Shown: positions 17,167 through 26,606, counted from the stretch's first letter. The stretch is 37,817 nucleotides of DNA from Thermoplasmata archaeon (GCA_021820405.1 JAKADQ010000004.1:1-37817), one strand, 5' to 3'. Translations and numbers: made by a program. Notes: generated by a model from the sequence alone, not told the origin.

Positions 17167-18114
17167 TCAAGTTTGTCGAATAAATTTTTCAAATATGGGA
17201 AAATCAAAAATGCCGCGAAGATATGGATTCCAATCGCTGAATTTAGATCTGGAACCTGAAAGGATGGAGAGAAATTCCCGCACGAATATAGAAGGCAGAA
17301 TATACCACATCGTGAATTGCTTGCCGGTAAGTTTTTGAAAACTCCCAACCGTGAGTATTCTGGCTGAATTCATTTCATGAGAAATATACCCTATAAATGG
17401 ATTGGTGGAAGATGCATAATAAAGAGATCCTGGAACAGTTTCTTTTATCCTGCCATTTGGAGCCAGCAGGGCCTTTGTGATATACACACCATCAATGGTA
17501 GTAGATCCATATGGAAGCTTGACGAGTCTTGTCCACGAATCACCAATTGGGTTATTTTCCGGTGTTAATTCTGCTGTCGGCGGCGAATCCGATCTTATCT
17601 CAATTACGGATAAGAGAGTACGTTGATGAGTCTCTTCAAGAACAGATAAAAAGTCAATTGAAGTACCGAAGTATTCAAGCGCTGCATTATTGGATTCGGG
17701 GAGTCTCAGCAGTACTATTTCAGATACTCTCTCTGATTCGACATGGTTGAAAGATATCTCAATTCTGTAGGTTCCTTGATCGATCCAGAAAGCTGACATT
17801 ACAGCTGAGTTGAGCTCGAGTAGCTCCTTGATCATTACGAGGAATCGCAGCGATTTAACAATCTTTCTTCTGATTCTCCAGGTTCCGTTTTTTTCAATTG
17901 CATCGAATCTTTGAAGGAATAACCTGAGGTCCCTTGGCATTTCAGCCCCGCTCTTAAAGAACAGATTTACTTCAGCGTTGTCTCCAATGAGATAAAGACC
18001 AACTTCTGAACTTATCGAGAACCTGTCAGATGCCTGCGATAATTCATCATCAGGAAGAATGGATAGCCTTATTTTCGTATCCAAGGTAGAGAGCTCTTCA
18101 AGCATGATTAGCAA
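17167..18114 (-). CDS. Hypothetical protein, divergent member E of the paralog family
   Basis: PGSLYYASSTNPFIGYISHEMNSARILTVGSFQKLTGKQFTMWYILP and YRIEISFNHVESERVSEIVLL align with members A-D. Confidence 0.75.
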   Translation of the reverse strand: MLIMLEELSTLDTKIRLSILPDDELSQASDRFSISSEVGLYLIGDNAEVNLFFKSGAEMPRDLRLFLQRFDAIEKNGTWRIRRKIVKSLRFLVMIKELLELNSAVMSAFWIDQGTYRIEISFNHVESERVSEIVLLRLPESNNAALEYFGTSIDFLSVLEETHQRTLLSVIEIRSDSPPTAELTPENNPIGDSWTRLVKLPYGSTTIDGVYITKALLAPNGRIKETVPGSLYYASSTNPFIGYISHEMNSARILTVGSFQKLTGKQFTMWYILPSIFVREFLSILSGSRSKFSDWNPYLRGIFDFPIFEKFIRQT

Positions 18115-18395
18115 CCATTACTGAGACTTTATTTATAAATAATTTCCTTATCTATTCATAATTAAAGTGCATTTGCAGTTCTGTTCAATGATTATATCGC
18201 ATTTATATTTTTCTATGTCTCTGAACTCAAACAGGTGTGTTACATTCCTTTAGGGTGATTCCAGTATTTCATAGAATTAAAAATTAGGTTTTATATTATA
18301 CAGAAATGCGATCTCATAAATTGTAAACGTATGCATTATTAGGAGATCACAAAAAATAAATTGAAAAGACACTTCCAAGTCCTGTTGATCAGCAA

Positions 18396-21300
18396 ATGGC
18401 ATCCAATAACATAACAGAGCTTCAATCCACAGAAAATTCTATTTTTTATGCCATCAGATCCAGTAAGAAGAAGATCAGTGTTGTGGGAGAAAGATATACC
18501 GGCAAAACATATCTGGCAAATTCCCTGGGCAAGCTACCTGAATTTAAAGATTATAAGATAATCGATTGCCAGTACGAGACAGATGGAAAATTTCCAGTCG
18601 AATCCTTGAATGAAACCTTGAACCGGATTCTTGTAGCAGAAAAGATAATATTTTTCGTACAGGATTATTTTATGCCTAAAAAGAAGGTTCCAAACCATAA
18701 GGAGATTCCTGACTTTACTAAAATAAAGGAAGTTATTCAGGAGTCAACAATTATCAGGCACCTTGTATCAGAGAAAGAGGCGAGAACAATCGCAGATGTA
18801 AACCTGAGAGATCTGCTCGGCATATTCAAACCAGGATCTGCTGAAATGCATCGTATTTCTATGATAGTCGATGCCATTGTTGATGATTCAAAATTCGGCA
18901 AATCTTACTTTCCAGGTATAATAATGGAGGGCGTTGAATTTGTTAAGAAAGATCAAAAACTGAGAGATATACTATCAAATGAAATATACGATTCAACAAA
19001 TAACAGCGAATTTCATCTTAGGCTTTTAGAAATGCAAGCAGAATTCAAAAGAAGAAGGGAAAGAACTGATTTCATGCTTGGCATTTTTGGAATAGAAGCA
19101 TCCGCAATGCTAACGGCTGCAGACGGTATATTGGATTCGATTAAGTCAGCATTGTCTGGAATAGTAACTCCTATGGTTTCAACCTTACTTGGTTGCGGAG
19201 TAATTGGATTGATTGCCGTCAGCACAGGGCTGATGATCAAATCATCACACAAGGATAATAGTTTCATGTTAACTTTTACAAAGAGCAAGTTAGCTTGGAA
19301 AGAAATGACAGAAACTAAAAAGCATCTTATCGCGTATAGAATAGAAGCAGCAAATCAGCTTGAACCAATGACTTCATATGGAATCATCGACGAGGTTTTC
19401 TCAGGAGATGCTTATAGGAATGGCCTTTTGAGAGAATTTAAAAGCCTTGTAGAGAAAGATAGGATGCTTCTTCAGCAGAGACTTGAAGAGGCTACTTCAG
19501 AGATAATGAAGCACATTGAGCAGATCAAAGAAATGGTAGAATCACACGAAAAAAGGATCGTTTCAATCGAGGACGATATTAGATTTTTGAAAGAGGAACT
19601 CGACAGGATCAAGTCTTCTTATTGCCTCCCTTCAACGATTACAGAGGAAGCGAAGATAAGATCTGTATTTTACCCTACCCGGAAAGCTCAGATAGGACTA
19701 GATTTGGCATCAAAAGGAAAAAACCTAATCATAACAGGGATCTCTGGTTCAGGCAAGACATCAACTGCAGCATATATTGCAATGATACTACGGGATAAAG
19801 GAAACGTTAAGAGCATTTGCATTAATAACGACATATCCCTTAATTATGGAATGTCAATATTCATGGAAAATTCTGCTATCGTCATTGACGATGCATTTGG
19901 AGAGAATGATATTACCTTATCCCATACGAGTCAGCTTCAGAGGCTGCTTGATGTTATCTCAAGGAAGAACACGGTAATCCTTACCTCTCAAAGCCACATT
20001 CTGACAAATATCAGGTGGTTGTATCCAACCTTCTTTGATTATCTTACCAGTAACTTCAACATGATTGAAATAGATCCAGAAGAGCTGGACGATTCATACT
20101 GGAGAGGACTGTACGAGAATTACATGAACGTGTTTTCAACAGGATCCCCGGCTGAAATTGTTCAGACCGCCAGATCAATTGAGCCTATGGTCACCGCTGA
20201 GATAAGAATGCCTGTTTCTTACGAGTTTTTCTTCAGGAATTTTTTCAGAGCGCCGAAAATAGATAACACCGACGTTAAGAACTTGATCCAAAATTCCAAA
20301 AACCTAAGAAAGTCCATGGCGATGCGTTATATCTCATTGGAAAGAGAAGATCGGAATTTTGTAAAACTCGTATGCCTCTTCCCGAATATGAGTATGAACG
20401 ATTTCAAAACCGCCTATAAAAGATTCTACGGGGAGGACGTTTCACGCGAGGATGTTGAAAGTCTCAGAACAAGGAATGAAATATTTCTTAAAGATAATAA
20501 TAGTTTGAATATTGTTCACAGCGAGTGCTCAGAAGGTATTTGGGATAAGATTGCCGAGAATGTAGATGATGTCAAAGATTTATTAAAACCGGTGATGAAA
20601 ATGTTTGAGTTCTTCGAAACAAGGTTACAGGCTATCTCATGTATCATACAAGTTATCAATAAATACTCCTCCCTTGGTTCAGAAAAAATAGTTTCTGATT
20701 TTATCATGCAATATATTGAAGGATCAAATGCTCACGAGAGACATTTGGCTGCTTATCTTATATCAGAGATACTCAACTCTATCTCAGAAGAAAGATTTCT
20801 TAATAGCGTTCTCTCCTCTCTTAAAACTGACGAAGGCTTGTTTGATGCGGCATTCCTTCTTAAATCTATGTCTCGGAATCGAAAGTGGGAAAAGCTGGCA
20901 GTTCATGAGACAGAGTCTTTGCTTTCGAATCCCGATATTTCTGAGCAGTTTATGAATGTGCTAAAATCTCAGATTTACTATTCGAAGGACCTTATTGGAA
21001 GATTAGAAAGCGGTTTCACTGGTAAAAGTTTCGATAATCATGAACTGTTGCAATACATCGAAAAAAAACCTGATATTCTATATAGCAACAAAAATGAGAA
21101 AAACTTATTGAAGAATTCGGAAAAGTGGAACTACATAGGATTGAAGAGCGGAAAATTCGAAAAAATTTTTTTGAACTCGTATGAATGGATTGAATATACA
21201 GAAACGAGAGAAGATAATCTGGGCCGCCTGTATCTGAATCTTGACGATCTTGTCTCATCAAAATTACTAGTTGAAGGAAATGAGTACATCATAGAAGCAA

Positions 21301-21581
21301 GGATAATGACGGAGAATGTAAAGTCTGCTGAAAAACCAGACATTTGTGGCGCGACTGTTGGTGTAGCTTATGCCGATGATGCGTGTTGGACACCAAGAAA
21401 AGACGCATTCCAGATAGAGATAGGTTTTGTTCAGGGAACTACGGCAGATACATTATATCAGGGGAGATTCAGACTTGGATTCATGCCGCCTGGTTGCACA
21501 CATCTTATTCTATACCTTGTCAATGTTGTAGGAACTGGAATATGTTTATTTAGGGATATTGTGCTGAGGAATGCTGAATGA
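18396..21581 (+). CDS. STAND-like multidomain P-loop NTPase: N-terminal P-loop, hydrophobic segment, coiled coil, second P-loop (nSTAND3-like), helical region, beta-sandwich-like C-terminus
   Basis: Walker A GERYTGKT (aa 31-38) and GISGSGKT (aa 448-455); Walker B-like AIVIDDAFGE (aa 494-503); NTVILTSQ sensor-like; hydrophobic aa ~256-281; coiled coil ~350-410. Confidence 0.8.
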   Translation: MASNNITELQSTENSIFYAIRSSKKKISVVGERYTGKTYLANSLGKLPEFKDYKIIDCQYETDGKFPVESLNETLNRILVAEKIIFFVQDYFMPKKKVPNHKEIPDFTKIKEVIQESTIIRHLVSEKEARTIADVNLRDLLGIFKPGSAEMHRISMIVDAIVDDSKFGKSYFPGIIMEGVEFVKKDQKLRDILSNEIYDSTNNSEFHLRLLEMQAEFKRRRERTDFMLGIFGIEASAMLTAADGILDSIKSALSGIVTPMVSTLLGCGVIGLIAVSTGLMIKSSHKDNSFMLTFTKSKLAWKEMTETKKHLIAYRIEAANQLEPMTSYGIIDEVFSGDAYRNGLLREFKSLVEKDRMLLQQRLEEATSEIMKHIEQIKEMVESHEKRIVSIEDDIRFLKEELDRIKSSYCLPSTITEEAKIRSVFYPTRKAQIGLDLASKGKNLIITGISGSGKTSTAAYIAMILRDKGNVKSICINNDISLNYGMSIFMENSAIVIDDAFGENDITLSHTSQLQRLLDVISRKNTVILTSQSHILTNIRWLYPTFFDYLTSNFNMIEIDPEELDDSYWRGLYENYMNVFSTGSPAEIVQTARSIEPMVTAEIRMPVSYEFFFRNFFRAPKIDNTDVKNLIQNSKNLRKSMAMRYISLEREDRNFVKLVCLFPNMSMNDFKTAYKRFYGEDVSREDVESLRTRNEIFLKDNNSLNIVHSECSEGIWDKIAENVDDVKDLLKPVMKMFEFFETRLQAISCIIQVINKYSSLGSEKIVSDFIMQYIEGSNAHERHLAAYLISEILNSISEERFLNSVLSSLKTDEGLFDAAFLLKSMSRNRKWEKLAVHETESLLSNPDISEQFMNVLKSQIYYSKDLIGRLESGFTGKSFDNHELLQYIEKKPDILYSNKNEKNLLKNSEKWNYIGLKSGKFEKIFLNSYEWIEYTETREDNLGRLYLNLDDLVSSKLLVEGNEYIIEARIMTENVKSAEKPDICGATVGVAYADDACWTPRKDAFQIEIGFVQGTTADTLYQGRFRLGFMPPGCTHLILYLVNVVGTGICLFRDIVLRNAE

Positions 21582-21926
21582 GACCTCAACAGTGAAAGGA
21601 AAACCTATTGTTATGTTGGTTTCGCTCACACCAATACTTTCGCCGATCTTCTTTATCAGCGTGCTAATATCCATGAAATAACGCAGAAGGGTAGCGGCGA
21701 TGAACGGCCTTGCATTTGCAACTACGCCCGCAAATGATAGCATTGCAGTTAGTCGCTCATGTGCATCTTGGACAGAACTGTCAAGAAGTTTATTTATTTC
21801 CGATATCTCCTGCTTAAAATAATCTCTCCAGTCCGTGATGTTAAGAGCTGTCAGCTTCCTTAGCTCCAGATCTCCAGAAATTTTCCATTTTTCTAGAACC
21901 TCCTTAATTATGTTAAGATCATCCAT
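21546..21926 (-). CDS. Hypothetical 126-aa protein, convergent with the STAND gene (36-bp 3' overlap)
   Basis: ORF MDDLNIIKEVLEKWKISGDLELRKL...FTVEVSFSIPQHNIPK. Confidence 0.6.
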   Translation of the reverse strand: MDDLNIIKEVLEKWKISGDLELRKLTALNITDWRDYFKQEISEINKLLDSSVQDAHERLTAMLSFAGVVANARPFIAATLLRYFMDISTLIKKIGESIGVSETNITIGFPFTVEVSFSIPQHNIPK

Positions 21927-22030
21927 ATATTATTGCAGTTCAATTGTACTGATAAATTTATTGCGCCTTTCATGCTGATCCTGAAAGTGAGGAAAAAGAA
22001 GTTTAATCTTTGACCAACAAGAATTTTGAT

Positions 22031-22129
22031 ATGAGAGTGTGCAACTTAACTTATAAGAGTGGGGTGTTAAATGAACTTATATCGTCAATATTGAATCCGG
22101 ACAAGATAAATCTAAAGTATCCAGGTTAA
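22031..22129 (+). CDS. Possible 32-aa small ORF upstream of the kinase-HD gene
   Basis: MRVCNLTYKSGVLNELISSILNPDKINLKYPG*. Confidence 0.2.
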   Translation: MRVCNLTYKSGVLNELISSILNPDKINLKYPG

Positions 22130-22144
22130 ATTCCGGAGTTAACA

Positions 22145-22176
22145 TTTTTATATGACTTGGTGAATAACCGCTGAAA
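22145..22176 (+). promoter_or_regulatory. Putative archaeal TATA box for the kinase-HD gene
   Basis: catttttatatgac ~25-30 nt upstream of the ATG, compatible with leaderless transcription. Confidence 0.4.
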
Positions 22177-25100
22177 TGGTTTCGAGTAATTCCGATGAAA
22201 TTGTTCTTAATAAAGATATTGAACGCATTCTAAATGCAATCTCCAGAAAAGCAAGGTTAAGCAAAAAAGAAGATCTTTATACTTATGTGTCGAATAATTC
22301 GGACGAGTCTAAAAAGCTCGAGATAAGAAAGAAAATCGTTAAATTGGATGCCTTCCCTGACATTGAGTTCAGGAAAGAGGGAGAAATTCGTCATGGTGGG
22401 GGAGGTGTAATATTCCAAGTGTGGGGAACGGGTATACTTGCTAAAAGGCAATATGCTTTGAAGATCGCCCGCCCATCAAGTTTCGAGAATCTGCTCGATC
22501 CGGACAAACACTCGACAGTCGATGTAAGTGTCTTGAAAACCCAGTTTGATTCGGTTAACCAGGAAGCAATAAATAGTGCATCTCTGTATCATAACAATGT
22601 TCTTACATTGTTCAGTTTATCATCAATCAAACTTTTTTTGGATGATCGAGCGGAATTTAACATTCCAATTTCACTCTATGAGTGGATACCAAAATCCTCG
22701 CCCATTGACACTTACATCTATGAGCACTCTAATAGCCTGAGCGATGTGATTTCTCTTTTTCGACAGGTACTTCGGGGCTTGGAACACATTCACGAGCAGA
22801 ATTTGATCCACTGGGATCTAAAGGCAGATAATTGTCTTGTCGTTTCGAACGAAAACAGTTCTGGACCGCGGGTGAAGATTATTGATGTTGGCAATTCGAG
22901 ACCTCTTTCAAAAGAGATATCAGTATATAATGAAAGAGAAATAGCCTTTACTTCCGGAAATAATCTCCCCGATGATTTTCCTTACGAAATTGACAAAGTA
23001 AAAGACCATAGAGCTTTTGTGGTGCTGGAAAAAAATTATCGAACTCTTGATAGACCATGGCTTGACCTGTATATGTTCGGAAGAATGATGGGGAAAATTC
23101 TGGGTTTTCTAGATTTTCCCTCCGAGAATCCTGAAAAGCATGAGATGAGGACTAAATTCCTGAAAAAAATGACAAAAGACTGGATAGTGAGGGATCCAAG
23201 AACAAAGCGAACACTTGGGATGCTCAAAATAATTTATGGTCGCCTTGTGGCCCCTATCTCACAATATTTTAAGGATCCAAGCATTAAACCTGAAGAAGAC
23301 AACGACCTTAGGTACTATAAAACTGTGCGTTCTTTGTTTGAAGATTTAGGCAAGGCCATTCCAGAATATGGCGCGACGAAAAATATCCCGGAACTCTCTG
23401 CGATTCCTCAAAAAATTATAAGGTTACCGATTTCAGGAAATGTTGAGCATTCTGCAAGGATTAAGTATCTTATAGACTCCCCACCGATGAAGCGTCTCTC
23501 GAATTTTCTCCAACTCAGTCATACATACATGGCCTTCCCCGGAGCCAGACATACACGTTTTGGTCACTCACTTGGGACCATGGGCGTTGTATTCCAATAT
23601 ATTCGCGCGTTATATTCGGATGATGAGTCGCCAGATTTTAGACTTCTGTGCGACGACGAGGACATCCAAGCACTAATATTTGCCTCTGCGGTTCATGACA
23701 TCGGTCATACAGCATTCAGTCATTACCTGGAGGAAATGGACACACTTTTTAGGAAATGCAAACATGAAGATTATGCACAAGCCATACTTCGCCAGGACAA
23801 GAGTCTATACTCAGGTATCGTAATTGATAATGACATGCAGGAAATGAGAAAGATTGCAAGTTTTTGGCTTGGCCTTGATAGTGGTAATGGGAATGCGAAG
23901 TCTAAGAAAGACCAGGTGACTAGATTCCTAACACTCGCTGCAGATATATTGGAAAAAGTGCCCCGCCAGAAGCCTAATACAAATCTTAAGGACCCACTCC
24001 TGAGCAAATCCTACAGCCAATTCTCAAAGATAAGTACATTACACTCAATAATAGATGGGCCTATTGATGCTGACAAACTGGATTATGTCCGTCGTGATTC
24101 TGAGCATGCTGGACTGGAATATGCCAAAAGTATTGATGTGAACAGGTTCCTTCAGTCCTTAACGACAGTTTCTAGTTCTGCCAATCCCTTTGGAGTTGCC
24201 AACAACTCCTATACAGATTTTCTTCCAACGATTTGTGTGCGCCCAAAGGGAATATCGCCTGTTGAAAGCCTGTTGCTGGCCAGATACCAGGTTTACAGTA
24301 CCCTTTATTGGCATAAAACGATGAGAATGGCAACAGTCTTGATTCAATATCTGGCATGGCGATTTATTTATCCCAAGCCAACTCCCACAATAAACCGTGA
24401 GGAAAAGCTCGAAGAAATTAAAAAGAGGCGTTCAACGCTTATTTCAATCATGAGGGAAAATACCGACCACGCTGCACTATTGAAGTTAAGAGAACAACTT
24501 GATGCCGATGGAAATAAATTTGATCACATCTGGGACGCTGTCTTGGCAAGAAAGCGACTTCCTGTGGTGCAGGTTAAATTAAACATGAGAGATTTCTCTA
24601 TTCGGGAAGAAAATCTTGCTTCGCTATTCGCGAGTCATGAATATTTGGTTAAGCATTCTAGTAATGAACTTGATTATTGCGAAAAGAGAGAGAGAATTAT
24701 GGAAAAATTGTGCAATGAAATTCAGAATTTTGTTAGAACTCATTCGAAATCTATCAGAGAAGAGGAACTAAAAATGATTGACGAATCTAGAGTATTTCTA
24801 GATATACCAATAGGATCAAAGGATCAAGTTGACAATTTATGGGTACTTCGCCGTGGGCCCCTTTCTTCAACCGACAATTTTCAAACAAGATTGGACAGTT
24901 TCAAAGACGACGCTGAGAAGAAAATCAATAGTAATAATGAGGTTGGCCGGAATGAAGTTGAGAATTCCTGGCCATCTGATTTCAAAGAAGAATCTCCAAT
25001 GATCTCGGCAATAAGAGATGGATTCGCATTGTGGGGCAGGAAAATGCGTCTATTCTTGGATGTTGAAGTCTTTAATATACTGAATTCTGATCCAAATTTG

Positions 25101-25295
25101 GAGAAAGATATCAACAAAACTGTATATGACGCTCTTGTTCATGCCTATGACGAGGTTTTAAATGTCGATACATCGGAAGTTGAAAATAAAGTGCGCTGGT
25201 TCAAGATATTCAAAGACAGGACCAGGCAGAATGGAAAAGAGACTGCAAGAAATTATAATTCAGAAGATCGTTCGGATCCGTGGTACCGATCGTAA
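22176..25295 (+). CDS. Fusion of eukaryotic-like protein kinase and SAMHD1/dGTPase-like HD phosphohydrolase
   Basis: Kinase: Gly-rich HGGGGVIF, YALKIA (K96), HWDLKADN (aa 212-219), KIIDVGN (aa 234-240). HD: FPGARHTRFGHSLG (H464), HDIGHTAFSH (H507, D508), DADKLDYVRRD (aa 631-641). Confidence 0.88.
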   Translation: MVSSNSDEIVLNKDIERILNAISRKARLSKKEDLYTYVSNNSDESKKLEIRKKIVKLDAFPDIEFRKEGEIRHGGGGVIFQVWGTGILAKRQYALKIARPSSFENLLDPDKHSTVDVSVLKTQFDSVNQEAINSASLYHNNVLTLFSLSSIKLFLDDRAEFNIPISLYEWIPKSSPIDTYIYEHSNSLSDVISLFRQVLRGLEHIHEQNLIHWDLKADNCLVVSNENSSGPRVKIIDVGNSRPLSKEISVYNEREIAFTSGNNLPDDFPYEIDKVKDHRAFVVLEKNYRTLDRPWLDLYMFGRMMGKILGFLDFPSENPEKHEMRTKFLKKMTKDWIVRDPRTKRTLGMLKIIYGRLVAPISQYFKDPSIKPEEDNDLRYYKTVRSLFEDLGKAIPEYGATKNIPELSAIPQKIIRLPISGNVEHSARIKYLIDSPPMKRLSNFLQLSHTYMAFPGARHTRFGHSLGTMGVVFQYIRALYSDDESPDFRLLCDDEDIQALIFASAVHDIGHTAFSHYLEEMDTLFRKCKHEDYAQAILRQDKSLYSGIVIDNDMQEMRKIASFWLGLDSGNGNAKSKKDQVTRFLTLAADILEKVPRQKPNTNLKDPLLSKSYSQFSKISTLHSIIDGPIDADKLDYVRRDSEHAGLEYAKSIDVNRFLQSLTTVSSSANPFGVANNSYTDFLPTICVRPKGISPVESLLLARYQVYSTLYWHKTMRMATVLIQYLAWRFIYPKPTPTINREEKLEEIKKRRSTLISIMRENTDHAALLKLREQLDADGNKFDHIWDAVLARKRLPVVQVKLNMRDFSIREENLASLFASHEYLVKHSSNELDYCEKRERIMEKLCNEIQNFVRTHSKSIREEELKMIDESRVFLDIPIGSKDQVDNLWVLRRGPLSSTDNFQTRLDSFKDDAEKKINSNNEVGRNEVENSWPSDFKEESPMISAIRDGFALWGRKMRLFLDVEVFNILNSDPNLEKDINKTVYDALVHAYDEVLNVDTSEVENKVRWFKIFKDRTRQNGKETARNYNSEDRSDPWYRS

Positions 25296-25485
25296 CTGTC
25301 TGGCATGTAGTGCCACTAATCCATCAAATACACTAAAATAAACACGAATGCATTATACCATGGTTAAGTTATATAAATAGAGCTTTTCTAAAAAAACTAC
25401 TCAAAATCCTTTTTAACGTTTTTATGAACTAGATGAATGTGAGGTCCGCTGAAATCTTATATAGATCATAAAAGAAATTCTGTTT

Positions 25486-26606
25486 GAGGATTTTCAAAAA
25501 CCCTCACCGAAAAACTTTTTCATGACTTCATGATCAATAATCATGAATCTTTATCACACAGGATTATCTGAGCTCTATAAGGAAGTTGAAGCACTTGGTG
25601 ATCCCTTAACCGGCATCTCAGATCGAATTGATTTCGAAAGGATAAGACCAATGCTTTCAGATCTTTATGGGAACGACACTGAGAAGGGTGGAAGACCAAA
25701 TTATGATCCCATTATAATGGTTAAAATACTCTTACTGCAGCAGTGGTATTCCCTCTCAGATCCGCAGATAGAGAGAGATATCAGGGACAGGATATCATTC
25801 ATGAAGTTTCTCGGATATCCTGAGAAGTTACCGGATCGTAACACAATATGGTATTTCCGTGAGAGATTATCGAAAACAGGAAAGGATCGTATTGTTTTCA
25901 CCGAAATACGAGATCAGATAATGTCTAAGAGGATACGCATCAAGAAAGGTACCATGCAGGATGCTTCATTCATAGAAGAGGATGAGGGAGAATATGGAAA
26001 GCCAAGGGGAGAAGATGCAAATACCCGAAGATCTAAGGATGGTGCATCAGCAACAAAGAATCATGAACATCACTTCGGCTACAAGGCACATACACTTGTC
26101 AATGAGATAAAGATAATCGAGAAGCTTTCAGTAACACCTGCCAATGTGCATGATTCTCAGATAGATCTCAGTCTTCCAGGAATCATATGTTACCGGGACA
26201 AGGGATATTTCGGATCCGAATGCAGTGGAATAAATGGCACAATGGATCGATCCGTAAGGGGACATGCACTGCCTTAGAAGAGTATCCGCCGGAATATCCG
26301 CATATCCCGCATTCGATCCATGGTGGAACATCCCTATGCATTCTTCAAGAGAATGTTCCACTTTGGTCATGTAATGGTCACAACTGTGCAAAGAGTGAGA
26401 GTGAAGACATACTTCACAGCAATATGTTACAACTTAGTAAGGGCAAGATTTCTTGACAGGATAGCGTAAGCCATCTCAATTATTGGAAAATAAGAGAAGA
26501 AAACATAAGGAATACACCATGCTTAACAATTATTCAGGCAAAATTGCTTGATGCCACAAATTACGTGAAAGAATTGAGGTTAAAGTAGAGGTTTTAGGAA
26601 AACCTC
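25486..26606 (+). mobile_element. IS5-like insertion sequence with candidate terminal inverted repeats
   Basis: GAGGATTTTCAAAAACCCTC (25486-25505) and GAGGTTTTAGGAAAACCTC (26588-26606) flank the transposase; each is itself palindromic; no target-site duplication confirmed. Confidence 0.5.
25543..26469 (+). pseudogene. IS5-family-like (DDE) transposase with a single in-frame TAG
   Basis: MNLYHTGLSELYKEVEALGDPL...YDPIIMVKILLLQQWYSLSDPQIERDIRDRISFMKFLGY...; TAG at 26275-26277, then same frame KSIRRNIRISRIRSMVEHPYAFFKRMFHFGHVMVTTVQRVRVKTYFTAICYNLVRARFLDRIA*. Confidence 0.9.

Noticed and set aside
18300-25360. Similar 'acg(t/a)atgcattat' strings at ~18328 and ~25350 flanking the cassette as direct repeats
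   Set aside because: Too short and AT-rich to distinguish from chance
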